From assembly GCA_963662175.1 (NCBI GenBank), contig OY759215.1, positions 8,607,079-8,671,078 of the forward strand: 64,000 nucleotides of DNA, given 5' to 3'. Positions 1-10,457 of this stretch are shown piece by piece (the first letter of the stretch is position 1; each line of letters begins with the position of its first letter). Both the position numbers and the translations under genes were made by a program. The notes beneath the pieces are model-generated. The model did no database searches, was not told where the DNA came from, and saw only the letters and a list, made by a program, of their open reading frames with translations. The DNA comes from Aradus depressus (lineage: Eukaryota; Arthropoda; Insecta; Hemiptera; Aradidae).

Positions 1-349
1 AACAAAATTATATTTGAATGTTCCCCCTATGAGACAATTTATGGATTTTTTTTCTTCAAATTTTTACTATCAAAATTGTTAGAGGAGAGGTTCAATTTTT
101 GCACAACCATTCTCCCCTCTCACACCGGAATTTCGAAAACTAAAAACAAACTCTTTACCATCTTTCATTTTATACCCCAAACTATCATATCCATTAAAAA
201 TAAGTTAATTTATCTCTGAACTACCGGGTGAAGGGTGAAAATGAACTAAGACAGCTTTCTAGGCTTCATACTGGAGGACAAGCGACTATCCTGAACTCCC
301 ACGAGACTGAAAAGACAAGATATTCTGTACAAAATATATAATGGGTAGA
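1..349. other. Unassigned AT-rich sequence
   Basis: No coding frame, tRNA-like promoter or copy of the window's repeat families is visible here. Confidence 0.5.
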
Positions 350-1115
350 AGTGAACAGGAAATAAAAATGTACAATTGATGGGAGAAGCCAGCGTGCTGA
401 CACTCCCTTAGACAGTCTCGTTATTTATTCAAAGAAGATCGCGAGGCTAGCGTCGTCTTAGGTGGCGTGGAGAGTTGTCGGGATGGGACTGAGAGGACAT
501 GCGTTGGGCGACAGGATTGGGATGGGTATTCAACTTGGAATGGAATTTTTTGAAGCAGAGTTGGATTAGGTTTTGGATATAAGGAATGTTGAGGTATTTG
601 TGTAAGATTTTGTTGGTGACATAAAAGGGAGCATTGACAATTTGTCGTAGGATTTTTGACTGAAAAATTTGTACATATTCTGTTAATGTTGGAACTATTG
701 GCTGAGCCCCATGTTGGCTGAACCCCTAGTCCGTATGTTCATATTGGTCGTATGATTGTTTTTTAAATTGTAAGTTTGTTCTCAACAGATAGTTTTGACT
801 TTGATACGAGTAGTTGTCTTAAAAGAGCATATCGTCTGTTGAGTTCTTGTCGTTTGAGTCTTGTGTGGGGATTTCACGTTAGTCTACTAAGTAAAATCCG
901 TACTTTGTTGCAGGTTGTAATGAGAGCATTGTTCATAGATACAGGTGGACATTTTTGCCTTCGAAGAATGAAGGAAACTTGAACAAATTTACCATCGTTG
1001 ACCTTAATTCTCCATAGCCCATCGGGAGATCATATCTAGATGCTCTTGCAGGCTTAGGAACGCGTTATTGGGATCAGGATCTGGAGCAAGGATGGCTATG
1101 TCAAGACATCAACAT
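350..1115 (-). pseudogene. LINE-A (Jockey-like) reverse transcriptase C-terminus and 3' UTR, broken
   Basis: Read on the minus strand, conceptual translation in shifting frames gives the usual end of a Jockey-clade ORF2: a Q-E-H-L-D-M-I-S-R-W stretch, then R-L-T-W-N-P-H, a P-I-W-T-Y-G-like segment, K-I-L-R-Q-I-V-N-A-P-F-Y-V and finally L-N-T-H-P-N-P-V. These blocks lie downstream of the RT palm in Jockey elements, so this is the 3' third of a copy. Several frameshifts and stops make it non-functional. The 3' UTR end near 350-420 (GTGCTGACACTCCCTTA) matches the UTR of the copy at 3685-4600. It meets another LINE-A fragment in the opposite orientation near 1104. The clade is inferred from motif order, not from an alignment. 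Confidence 0.7.
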
Positions 1116-1740
1116 ACGATACAAAGCGTTACTAAGACTACTAGAAAAAAAGGGCTAAATTAAATTTGAAAATAAAACTATTTTTGAAATTAAATGAAAT
1201 AAGACATTTTATTCTGGACTGAGAACCTCTAAGGATAAATACACGGAAAGTCAAATGTAAGAATCAATAAAATAGAAAGAAAATATCGACTTATATACAA
1301 GGCAGTACTGAAACCTATGTGGTCGTACAGAGTTGAACTCTGGGGTTCTGTTAGGCTTTCAATCTTTTCAATCCAAAATCCTTTTTACAATAGCCAATAC
1401 TCCATATTATGTCTTCAACTAAACCCTTCACATCGACCTTAATGTACCTTTTGTCTCCGAAGTTTCTAAATCCAAGTACTACAAATTATTTCTCTTCCTT
1501 AGTTTTCAAGCGCTAATGGCCTAGAGGCCTCCTCAGCAGCAGCAGCAGCAGTGACAGTGATTAATTACAAATGAAAGCAACTCAGTGAGTTGGGAGTTTC
1601 ACCACTGGGTGATTTCTCCCCTCTTGACATTTTGACATAACCATCATCTCTCTCTTAGCACTTTCGCTAGTTGTATCTATTTTTTATACAGTTGTAAATA
1701 TCTATTTGTGAAAAAAAAAATATATATATATTGTAAATCG
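1104..1740 (+). pseudogene. LINE-A (Jockey-like) 3' end with A-rich tail
   Basis: TACAAAGCGTTACTAAGACT and CTTATATACAAGGCAGTACTGAAACC also occur, with small changes, in the copy at 48.5 kb. There they encode the segment before the WTYG block. The following text encodes a degenerate IANTPYYV-like block, then the 3' UTR with TCACCACTGGGTGATTT and an A-rich end at about 1709-1735. A (CAG)6 microsatellite lies in the UTR at 1534-1551. Relative to the 48.5 kb copy there is about 110 bp of extra sequence at roughly 1165-1276. Confidence 0.65.
1180..1245 (-). repeat. Inserted 3' tip of a hairpin-tailed LINE (probable)
   Basis: This stretch within the extra sequence of the LINE-A copy reads on the minus strand as TTTATCCTTAGAGGTTCTCAG followed by CCAGAATAAAAT. 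It resembles the terminal hairpin plus CCCAGAATAAT at 7302-7320 and 30527-30540. No clear target duplication was found. Confidence 0.35.
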
Positions 1741-2149
1741 GTTGTGGCCATCAGAACCTGCGTATGCCAATCACGTTTTTAGTGATTACACTTTACACTT
1801 ATGTATATACCTTTTTCTCAGCTTGTCCCTAAGAGACGAAAGAAGATATTACCGTTCTTTTTCTTTATGTCTTTATTTTTTAGTGACACAAATATCATTT
1901 GAAAATATTTATAATAAAATAAATAACAACAATTATTCCAGAAAATCTCCAACAACTTTTTTATTACACTAATGAAATGAAACTACTTTATTGCTTATAG
2001 AGATACAAATCTCATAGCAAGGGTTGACCTTACTAGTTCACACATAAATGTAATACATTTTATATATATATATATAGGTACAACATCATTTATAAAAGTT
2101 TATATATCAATACAACTTATGATTAAAAGTAGAAAATATAACAAACTTA
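1741..2149. other. Unassigned AT-rich sequence with a short (TA)n run
   Basis: Only AT-rich sequence and a TA microsatellite near 2062-2078 are seen. The frame at 1742-1972 has no coding character. Confidence 0.5.
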
Positions 2150-2275
2150 AACAAAAAATTAATTTTGGAAGATACAACATTATAAATATAGGCCGAAGTA
2201 AGGAAAAGAAAAATACCATATTGTGAAATGTGTTATATGGAAATGTATAAGGTAAGGTTTATTACACTAAAGTAC
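2150..2275 (-). repeat. LINE-C 3' UTR fragment (empty site of the 49 kb MITE)
   Basis: GGCCGAAGTAAGGAAAAGAA through GTGTTATATGGAAATGTATAAGGTAA matches the flanks of the MITE at 49151-50008 almost base for base, without the MITE. It is therefore a paralogous empty site. At 50 kb the same UTR follows the LINE-C finger domain on the minus strand. Confidence 0.7.
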
Positions 2276-2808
2276 GTATCTCCAAAACTTGAGAAGAATT
2301 CTGATATAAAAGTCCCCAGGTATAGTTTCAGAGTTACGGAAAAAATAAATAGAAACAAAAAAATTAACCCTGCGTACTAAGAAGAAAGAAAGAAACATAA
2401 AAACAAGTCACATAATCAACACTTGTTGATACGATGTTATTTGTTTATGTTATGGACGGATGATACCTGCCTAAATAAAGAAACTCCAAATCCGTTCATT
2501 GTCCACCTGACAGATCCAGTTCGGATTACTAAGAGCTCAGGTCTTGTCACGACTCCATTACTTCACTAATTAGAATATTATAATAATATAACTCAATACA
2601 ATCTTCTTCTTAATTTAATAATAATATTTTTTAATTAATGTATAAAGGTATTACAATACCTTTGTCCTTAAAGATTCATGTTTCTTTTATCTTTTGCCTG
2701 GGTCGTGTTTTGACAATGGACTTTTTTCCTCAGTTCAATGTCTAGACTGACATAAATACAAGGGAAACAAAATTAAAAAATGTCATGAAAGACATTAGAG
2801 AGGAAAAT
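2276..2808. other. Unassigned sequence
   Basis: No open frame of note, tRNA-like promoter or recognised repeat is visible. Confidence 0.5.
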
Positions 2809-3398
2809 GTCGTCAGTGAATCACCGACAACTTACTTCCCCAGAACGAATAAGTCAATTAACTTTTTTCTCTCCCTCCAAAACCAGTCGACCGTTTGCGC
2901 TAATATTCAACAGTTGGCTTACCTACATAAAGACTTTTAAATCCTCATACTAAATTTTGTGTCAAAAAATTCATTACATCGGCAGTTATTAAAGTTTTTG
3001 AATTGAGCCCCCTCCCCTGAACTCCTCCTTTCCTTTAGCCGATATCGGTGAAATTAGATAGGTTATGCCCTCATTGGGTTTTGCATATAATTATGAAATT
3101 TCATGTCAATACATACATTTCATCTGCCGTTATTAGAGTTTTTATGTTAAGCTTCCCCCCTACAGCACACTTTTCCTTTGGTCGATTTGGCTGAAAAACA
3201 ATAGATGTTGTTTTTAGAGGGTTCTGGATTTACATATAAAATTTCGTGTCGATATATTCATTCTATTGGGAGTTATTGAGTTCAAGGACACACAGACTTT
3301 TTTATACATATTTGTAGAGGTCGGAAAACATGAAATTCCGTTGAAAATTTCGTATCGAATTTTTGCCAATTACTATACTATAACTGGGGAAGTAAAAC
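2809..3398 (+). repeat. Family R repeat, near full length
   Basis: This is a good reference copy. It starts with the palindrome-like GTCAGTGAATCACCGAC and ACTTCCCCAGAACGAAT, passes a GTCGACC..TTTGCGCTAATATTCAA block, then repeats a ~125-130 bp module about three times. Each module holds a TGTCGATACATTCATT-like run, a GGCAGTTATTAG-like run, a C/T-rich block and a TTGGCTGAAAAACAATAG-like run. It ends with GAAAACATGAAATTCCGTTG and CTGGGGAAGTAAAA. The two ends are inverted (TACTTCCCCAG / CTGGGGAAGTA), which suggests a TIR or foldback element. No coding potential is seen and the superfamily is unknown. The frame at 3266-3463 is a by-product. Confidence 0.65.
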
Positions 3399-3684
3399 AG
3401 GCAGTGATGAACCCTCATGGCATCAATGCACAATGGGAGAGCTCTGTGGCACATTCTCTTTAACCTTCTTGAGGGATTGTGGTGTAAAATCGGATTTAAA
3501 ATCTTTCAAACTTTCTGATTGTGTGTGTAAATACATTTTGGAGTAAGAGCGTTTGTATAAATTTTGACAGTTGTGTTGTTCAAGTAGCGCTTACCCAAAT
3601 AATTGGTGAAAATATATTGTCAATTACTCACATAATTAGTAAATTCTATTCAGGTAGCAGGTGGAGCCCCAAAGAGCCTTCTGA

Positions 3685-4600
3685 ATCGAAACAGGCATAC
3701 ATTTACAACTGTATAAAAAATGGCAATGTCAAGAGGAGAAATCACCCTGTGGTGACACTCCCTAATCACTAAGTTACTCTTATTTGTAACTAATCACTGT
3801 CACTACTGCTGCTAAGGAAGTCTCTGTGCCATTGTCGCTTAAGCCATCGTTAGGGAAGTGTGGCAGAGTGGAGAGCATGGACTAGAAGATTATTGCGGAA
3901 ACTAAGAGAGGAAAATAATTGTTTATACTTGGATTTAGCAACTTCGGTAACAATAGATACACGGTGTGAAGAGTTTTGTTAGGTTTAGGTTTTATGACTC
4001 ATGCCCGGGCTTTAACTACGAGGTCATATGGCCTACTAACAGAGCGCTCTTTCGTCACTCTGGTGGACATGAGCCCGACTCTACTGTGGGAGTCCTAAAT
4101 TTTTATTCTGCCTAGGGCAGGGATCTCTAACGAGTACCTGACATCGTACAGGCTTGGGACCATCGCTTAAGGTCCCATCCGAAGGACGGCTTGCTTAAGA
4201 TTATTTTATCTCCCAGATAAAATAAACTAAAGGTTTTGAACCCATGGACCTTGAGCTCAGAAGGCAAGCACGCATACCACTGAGCTACCGGCGCCATCTA
4301 GAGAGAGTTTTGTTGGAGACGTAATAAGGAGCATTGGCTATTTTATGAAGGATTTTGGATTGATTGCGCTGGGGTTTGGATTGCCTTGGTAGAACCTTGG
4401 CAGAATTCAAGTCCATATGTCCATATAGGTTTGAGTACTGCGTTGTTTATAAGTCGATTAGTTTTCAAAATTATTTTGAATCTTTTGTCTAGTAGTCTTA
4501 GTTTATAACGCCTGTTTGTATTTTCATTCTCGTGGGGATTCCAAGTTAGTCGTTTGTCGAGTTTTAAATAAATATTTTTGAATATTGTGTTTCTTCAAAA
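3685..4600 (-). pseudogene. LINE-A (Jockey-like) fragment split by a SINE-1
   Basis: On the minus strand the region encodes, with breaks, LDKRLTWNPH, RYKLRLLDKRFKIIL, LKPIWTYGLEF and NKTLHTV followed by KSKYKQLFSSL. These are consecutive blocks of a Jockey-type ORF2 C-terminus. The 3' UTR (around 3700-3790) contains TCACCCTGTGGTGACACTCCC, shared with other LINE-A tails. SINE-1 at 3981-4303 interrupts the reading between the last two blocks, so the LINE was already in place when the SINE landed. Confidence 0.7.
3981..4303 (-). mobile_element. SINE-1 copy nested in LINE-A, with target duplication
   Basis: Read on the minus strand it has the tRNA-like head (GGCGCCGGTAGCTCAGTGGTA, then a damaged B box) and the SINE-1 body, ending in an AAAACCTAAACCTA-type tail at the left. 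An 11-bp direct repeat AGAGTTTTGTT flanks it (3970-3980 and 4304-4314), as expected for LINE-driven insertion. Confidence 0.85.
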
Positions 4601-4859
4601 TTCAGAGTTATTCGAACCGGAACGAAGCAGAACTTTTCGGGAATGAGTTATTGGTTTCGAGAAAATTAGTTGTTTTTAAACATCTCAACAATTTGGAGAA
4701 AATGTGGTAGCTCCTCAGGGCAAAACAATGAATATGGGTGTTATGATGGTTAAGTTCCAGAAGAAAGGAGGAGTTGCAATTTGAGATTATAACAAGTCCG
4801 GGGTTCCATCTCCTCTCCAGTCTCCTGGGAGAATTGTGTAGCAAATATGAAGAAAATGA

Positions 4860-5250
4860 GTTTATGTATGGATGTGTGTGAATGCAATTTGCTATGGAAA
4901 CGTCTGTAAAGGTCTTTGAGTCTGAGTGTCTTTGACAGGAAAACCTGGATAATAGTTATAATAATATTTATTTTCGTTAAACTATAACATGGTAATAGGA
5001 TATGTTATTATAATGTATACATTAAGATAGTTTACAAATTAGGTACGTAAACAGCTATTAATTCTTAGAGTCTGACACACATGAGATTATGGTTAGGTTT
5101 CAGACTAGTTGTATGTAAATTTGTAAACCATATATCCAGAGTAGTTTGATTAGGAATATGTAGCAGTTACGCTTTTGTGTTAGGGTTATTTTCAGTGTCT
5201 GTTTAGAAGGATTAAAGCATTTGAAGTAGTTTGTTTAGTGTATTATGGAT
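4860..5250 (-). pseudogene. LINE-A (Jockey-like) fragment
   Basis: The minus strand encodes LTQKRNCYIFLIKLLWIYGLQ near 5100-5200 (the IKPIWTYG block of Jockey elements) and a degenerate FHSKLHTH-like block near 4890. It shares CAATTTGCTRTGGAAACGTC and GATTAGGAATRTGTAGCAGT with the copy at 13445-13830. Extra AT-rich sequence lies between the two blocks. Confidence 0.55.
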
Positions 5251-5333
5251 GAGTCGTGCGGGCTAATGTGATAGCAACATTAAAGATAACCTCGAAAACA
5301 TTTGGTTTAATTTAATTTTCTACTTTTATTTTT

Positions 5334-5533
5334 TGGGGGCCATGGTGGCCGTGCGGGCTAGAGCATAGGGCTTTGGTCGCATGGTCTCACCATGGTTTGC
5401 GGGTTCGAATCCCGAAAGTGAGTTTTATTTCGTAGATAGAACTCTCCCGGGGCCATAGATGTTGTACATAACTAGATAACACCTTTATAAGAGACATGGC
5501 TAATATGCATCGTACATAAGGCCAAAAAAATAT
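5334..5533 (+). mobile_element. SINE-2 copy, near full length
   Basis: The pol III promoter is visible: A box TGGCCGTGCGGG at 5346-5357 and B box GGTTCGAATCC at 5402-5412. The head resembles a Leu/Ser-type tRNA rather than the SINE-1 head. The body carries AGTTTTATTTCGTAGATAGAA and GGGGCCATAGATG, and ends AAGGCCAAAAAAA. The family has four members in this window, at 5.3, 11.8, 28.9 and 39.7 kb. Confidence 0.8.
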
Positions 5534-5614
5534 AAACTTTTATTTTTTATTTTTTCGTTCCTTTATTATAATTTTATATTATAGTTTAATTTTAATTTTA
5601 ACTTTTTAACAAAC

Positions 5615-5771
5615 ATGAGTGAGGAAGGGTATGATGTCGAAGCCATGGCCATACCCTCGACCTCTGTTTCGCAGGAAGGGTTCGCCAGGGACAGGACGAG
5701 GCCAATATCGGACACCAGGGACCCCAGGAAGGCTGCACGACTGAACAGCAATATTCATCAGGTACCCTTAA
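5615..5771 (+). CDS. Candidate orphan first coding exon, unknown protein
   Basis: I do not recognise this frame. An ATG at 5615 sits in an AACAAACATGAG context that suits insect translation start. It opens 52 codons of conspicuously GC-richer, well-balanced sequence: MSEEGYDVEAMAIPSTS and later RDRTRPISDTRDPRKAARLN, hydrophilic, basic in the second half, with no signal peptide or membrane segment. The frame closes with TAA at 5777-5779, but that stop overlaps a perfect 5' splice consensus (A|GTAAGT at 5772-5777), so the sequence looks like exon 1 of a spliced gene or element ORF. No matching downstream exon was found. A captured or abandoned exon is equally possible. Minus-strand frames over the same bases are shadows. 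Confidence 0.35.
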
Positions 5772-5779
5772 GTAAGTAA

Positions 5780-6529
5780 CCACCATCGCAAGGGATCCAA
5801 CAAACCTCTAATGAAAAACCATCTCCCATTTTCATAAAAGAAATCATCAATTAGAGAAATTGTATTTTTATTCGAAAATACGTATGGTCAACATTTATTT
5901 ATTCTAAAAGCAACAACTAACGGTATTGTTATGATTCTTCGTTTTTGTTTATTTTTAGACATTTTAGCCGAGAATTATTTTTGTTAACCAAATGCCCAAA
6001 TTTGATGAGACATAAAACGGTACTGCTACACTGAGTCAAACAAGAATTACACTTTTTTTTTTCTGGTGAAAGGCAGGCTATTTAGTTCGTTTTTATAACT
6101 TCTTATTGACATCGAGATTTATCTCTAACATTTTGAGGTCAATTTCGCTATTGTCAAGTTGATCTGGAAATCCCAGGGTATTTTGTGTAAAAGAGACAAC
6201 TAGATTTAAGGATAGTGAAGAAAAATGTTTTTGTACGGATTGAATAAAGTGACACTGAATTAAGACGAATGCAGTGTTGGATATGTTGAAAGGAGAATGT
6301 TATTTGGCAGAATGGGGTCGTCGGAAATACAACAGATTCAACTTCATAAATACTGATGTTGTAGATTTAGTGAAGCCGGCTGTCGATGTTGTCTTTTACC
6401 CTCTCCACTGGATACATCCTTATGTTAGGGCATTCGTTCCAATCTACTGACAAAACATTAGGATAAGTTATATAGGTCACACTTAGAAACCCCTACTTCA
6501 GGATGTTTGTAACCTACTTTGTTTTATCA
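5780..6529. other. Unassigned sequence downstream of the candidate exon
   Basis: It holds a T-run near 6052-6061 and AT-rich text. No second exon, repeat-family match or promoter is recognisable. Confidence 0.4.
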
Positions 6530-6760
6530 AACAATTTTCGTTTTTCTTTTCTTTTTTATTATTTTATTTTCATTTTTTTTTCCATTAACATTTGCATTTC
6601 TTTAATTAATTCTTAACGGCCTCTTATCTTTTTTCTTCATTCTTATTTATTCTCAATTGGTTGATATGTGATTTCTTTTGTTTATCTTCTTATGTAATTA
6701 TTCTTAGGGGATGTATGTCCCAGAATAAATATTATTTTTCATTTTCATTTAATGCATAAT
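6530..6760 (+). repeat. T-rich LINE 3' tail with terminal hairpin-like motif
   Basis: A T-rich UTR runs into TTCTTAGGGGATGTATGTCCCAGAATAAAT and then TTTCATTTTCATTT. The same ending is seen at 7301-7345 and 27590-27640. Confidence 0.5.
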
Positions 6761-7012
6761 GCTCTGTTCACTTTTTAAAATTAATTTTCGTATATTTCTT
6801 AATAATTAAGCAGTTCACTTTAACTTTGTATTTAGACATGTTACACATCTTTGTGTCCTGTATAAAATATGATGATTCACGACAAGGATGCGAAATGTTG
6901 CAGAACGCCGAAAGTTTACTGAAACATTTAGTAACTTCTGAAGCCAAATTCATTCCTAGTATACTCCAATTTATGAAACGGAATAACATAGAAATTTAGA
7001 AAAGATAGGAAG

Positions 7013-7165
7013 GGGACCATGGAGGGGTGGGGCTGATGGCTTGCGTCGTTGGGAGCCTTCTGTTTCCGCCCCGGTTCTCTGACCCTCCTAGGTTTCCCCA
7101 AAGAATCAAACATCTTATGTCCGGCTATGGGGCAAGTACGCCTTGGAGCCAAAAAAAACAAAAAA
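7013..7165 (+). mobile_element. Possible short retroinsert ending in poly(A)
   Basis: GC-rich 130 bp starting GGGGACCATGGAGGGGTGGGG and ending GCCTTGGAGCC followed by A8CA11 stands out from its AT-rich surroundings. The GCC-poly(A) ending is like SINE-2, but no A or B box or target duplication could be established. Confidence 0.3.
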
Positions 7166-7189
7166 AAAAAATTGTATTTATCTTCACTT

Positions 7190-7350
7190 ATTGTGGTCTA
7201 GTTTATCCACTGCAACACTTCTTTTTTTTTTCTATTTTTGTATTTTTTCTGATAATTTATTTGTTTCTTTTATTTTTGACTCTGTATGTATTTATTCATA
7301 GGGGACCTCGGTCCCAGAATAATAACATTTATTTTCATTTCATTTCATTC
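7190..7350 (+). repeat. Hairpin-tailed LINE 3' end
   Basis: A T-rich UTR is followed by the inverted repeat GGGACC-TC-GGTCCC (7302-7315), CAGAATAATAAC and a pentamer tail TTTCATTTCATTTCATTC. A small hairpin followed by short tandem repeats is a common 3' end of non-LTR retrotransposons. The encoding LINE body is absent. Confidence 0.6.
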
Positions 7351-7488
7351 ATGTACTCGTGTGCAGCTATCGGTCTGTTTGTACCGCCAAGACCTATAAA
7401 CAGCTAAGCGTATATGTACTAATGTAACTTACTCGTTATCTCACGGATGGACAAACTTCGAATATAGGCTATTTAGTAAACAAATAAA

Positions 7489-7930
7489 GACATCGGTGAA
7501 TCCCCGGCAATGTACTTCCCCAGAACGAATTAATCTATTAACTTTTTGCCCCCCCTCGAAAAACAGTCGACAGTTTGCGCTAATATTCAATAGTTGACTT
7601 ACATAGGGGCTCCTAATTCCTCGTACTGAATTTTTTGTCGATAAATACATTACATTGGCAGTTATTACAGTTTTCGCGTTAAGCCTCCTGTAATCCCTCC
7701 CTTCCTTTTTTTTCGATTTGACTGAAAATCAATAGATGTCGTCGTTAGAGGGTTTTGGATTCACTTAGAAAATTTCTTGTTGGTATACATTCATTCTATC
7801 GGAGTTAATTTGTTCACAAACACACACTCAAACAGAATTGTTTTTTTCATATTTGAAATCTGGAGGTCAAAAAACATGAAATTGCGTTGAAAACTCCGCA
7901 TTGAAACTTCCTTTAGCCGGAGAAGTAAAA
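7489..7930 (+). repeat. Family R copy
   Basis: Both ends are present: CGGTGAATCCCCGGCAATGT with ACTTCCCCAGAACGAATTAA on the left, AGCCGGAGAAGTAAAA on the right. It has about one internal module fewer than the 2809 copy. Confidence 0.7.
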
Positions 7931-8183
7931 TTTATTTTGGAGAGCGCTTTTTTATGGGAGGAGGAAACCCCCTTATTCATTGACAACGAATGTTTTGATA
8001 AGTTCAATAAAACGCTGGAATTTTAGCTGTGAGCATATGTGAAATTTCATTTTTCTTCCACTGATGACATGAAATTGGCTAAATTCAAAATATATTTTTC
8101 CCATGCTCTTGTTCTGATAGAGTTATAATAAAGAGCCCGACGTCCAGTGGCCCTCAATTTCATGTTGAAAATATGCCCGAAGG

Positions 8184-8271
8184 CAGTGGTCGGCAACCGT
8201 TCTCCACTTAAGGACTGCATCACGCCCTAGATTATAAAGTGCGGCCCGCCCACACAATATATATTTATGTA
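8184..8271 (+). mobile_element. hAT-type terminal fragment
   Basis: CAGTGGTCGGCAACC at 8184 and GTGCGGCCCGCC near 8250 are the typical outer end of many hAT-superfamily elements. The other end is missing because a truncated SINE-1 begins at about 8272. Confidence 0.5.
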
Positions 8272-8583
8272 TGGTTAGTTATTATGACGCATGCCCGGGA
8301 TTTAACTACAAGGTCATAATATCGCCTAATATCAGAGCGCTTTTTCGTCACGCTGGTGGACATGAGCCCGACTCTACTGTGGGAGTCCTAAATCTGGCCA
8401 ACCCTAAATTTTTATTCTCCTAGGGTAGGGGTCTTTAACGAATACCTGACATCGTACAGGCTTGGGACCATCGCTTAACGTCCCATCCGAAGGACGGCGA
8501 GCTTAAGTTTATTTTACCTGCCAGATAAAATAAACTAAGGGCCTCGGCTGGGTTTCGAACCCACGACCTTGAGCTCAGAAGGC
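8272..8583 (-). mobile_element. SINE-1 copy, head truncated
   Basis: The tail side is at the left (GTTAGTTATTATGACGCATGCC) and the head side at the right, where the B-box region GGGTTTCGAACCCACGACC is still readable. The A-box half is missing at 8583. Confidence 0.8.
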
Positions 8584-8595
8584 ATTATATATATT

Positions 8596-8683
8596 CTTCT
8601 TAAATCTTATTAGATGTTTAATTTCAAATATAGATATACTTCTATATTTGAAATTATATATGTATCCAATAAGATTTAAGAAG
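8596..8683. repeat. Imperfect long hairpin
   Basis: CTTCTTAAATCTTATT (8596-8611) is the exact inverse of AATAAGATTTAAGAAG (8668-8683). Inside, AATTTCAAATATAGA pairs with a TATATTTGAAATT arm around a short loop near 8638. The arms are about 40 nt. It could be a foldback remnant. Confidence 0.6.
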
Positions 8684-9189
8684 AGCGGGTTTATAACAGC
8701 CAATATAATATATATGTAAGTACTCAAGTAGGACGCGGGAAATGGGAATGTGAAGAAAAATAAGAACAACAATTTATCCAAAACCTGGAATCACGGTGTT
8801 ATTTGATGGGATACAGTGGGGGCATTGAGATTAACATCAACAGGAAAAGAGTGCCATTGTAAACTAGACATTATTACTAAACACTCACACTATCAAACAT
8901 TGCCTCTCAAAAATGTTGACGAAGAGGCAAGCTTTCTTAACGCCGTCAGACGGATATAAGAGACTATTCAGCTATTGGACATTCAATTTCCTACGCTTCT
9001 ATTGATCCTCCGTCAATTCTCAAAAAAAAATATAAAAAAAAAAAGTGCGAAGTAATTCAGTCGAAGAAAAACTGAAAAATTACTTGGCTGATGGTCAGAA
9101 GGAGTTTAATATGCATTGCCTGGTTATATTATTCCAAGCGAACTTCTTTTATGTTGATAAAGTCCTAGTTCTGGTCATATAAGTATTAT

Positions 9190-9475
9190 TTTAGAGTTGG
9201 ACAAAGGCTATACATACGACTGTGATTCCTGAAAGAAAACAGTTTTTCAAAAATCAGAAGGGAACCAACAACTCAGTTCCAAAAAAAAGTTTCTGAAGTA
9301 ATTACAAGAGGTATGTAAAAACAGAACCTAATAGTCACCAACTCTTTACCCCTTAAATTATCTGTTTTGCCAATAATTCATAAAAATGAATTCCCTATCA
9401 GACCCGTTGTATCCTACACAAATTCAACTACGACACTTATTATTAATTATTAATTTGTCTCCATCTTATACAGTA
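9190..9475 (+). pseudogene. Penelope-like reverse transcriptase relic
   Basis: In one frame the region 9340-9440 encodes VLPIIHKNEFPIRPVVSYTN, matching the hallmark LPKIHK..PxRPIVS..NSPT block of Penelope-like element RTs. Upstream, LDKGYTYDCDS (near 9197) resembles the ADKG-x-VVM block that precedes it. Stops and frame changes separate the two, so this is a dead fragment. A second Penelope-like piece, the distal GIY-YIG side, is suspected at 43.6 kb. Confidence 0.5.
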
Positions 9476-9489
9476 ATCCCGGCTTTTTA

Positions 9490-10006
9490 CAACCCCAGCT
9501 ATACGAAATATAGAGGAAGTTATGAAATTGGTCCGATATTCGATGTTGAGTATTCACAAAATTCATGTTTTCCGACCCTGATTCCAAAATAGTAAAAAAA
9601 ATTGTCTATCTGTGAGTATGTATCAGTGAACACTATAACTCCAAAGAATGAATTTATCCATACGAAATTTTATGTAAATGTCCCTCTGAAACCCTATATG
9701 GACGACACCTATTGTTTTTCAGCCGAATCAGCCAAAGAAAAGGGAGGATTAGGGGGGAGGTTTAACACAAGGACTGTAATGAATTTATTGACACAAAATT
9801 TCATTTGTAAAGTCATACTCTTTTAAATACGGCATTTATTCATTTATTTATTCATTTACCGCGAAATAGGCCGAAGAGAAGGGGGTATCAGAGGATGGGT
9901 ATCAACTATCGATTTTTAGCCGAAACTGTCGATTAGTTTTGGTTGAAGAACGAAAAGTTTATTGATTAGTTTTTTTTGGAGAAGTACATTGTCGGTGATT
10001 CACAAA
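9490..10006 (-). repeat. Family R copy
   Basis: The minus-strand copy runs from CCCAGCTATACGAAATATAG to GAGAAGTACATTGTCGGTGA. The frames at 9386-9592 and 9602-9826 are accidental. Confidence 0.6.
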
Positions 10007-10457
10007 CGATTTTTGGGGGGGAGGGGGGGGGGGATTCAGAGGGTCAAAAAACATGAAATTGAATTGATAATACAATATCGAGTTTTCTGTATGTACTGAA
10101 AGTACATATTTCATTAATTAATTTCCACGAAAAGTCACCTTTGAAGGAGAGTCCAAGTTCTGTTGAATTAAAAGAAATTCTTCATTCCACGAGTATCGCG
10201 GAACTTACAACAATGAAGGTTCTTTCACAACTGTAAATAACATTGAGAACATTTCGTGGAAATGAACACAAAGCAGAGTTTTTCTGTTTAAAGTTTAACA
10301 TTTAATATTTAGCTTGAAATTGGCTTTGAATTGTACAATCACGTTTCTCATTCGCCAGTTCATCATCCCGAATTTATTCATTTCTGGACGAAACACTTTT
10401 TTTTTTTCTATTGGTATATGAAAGTCCAGTTACTGCCACATCACATATACTAATCTG
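10007..10457. other. Unassigned; G-run at the left edge
   Basis: A G-rich run (G8AG11) lies around 10014-10034, with AT-rich text beyond. No gene is visible. Confidence 0.4.

Noticed and set aside
7027..7407. 126-codon frame
   Set aside because: It spans a GC-rich retroinsert, its poly(A), and a T-rich LINE tail, i.e. unrelated repeats.
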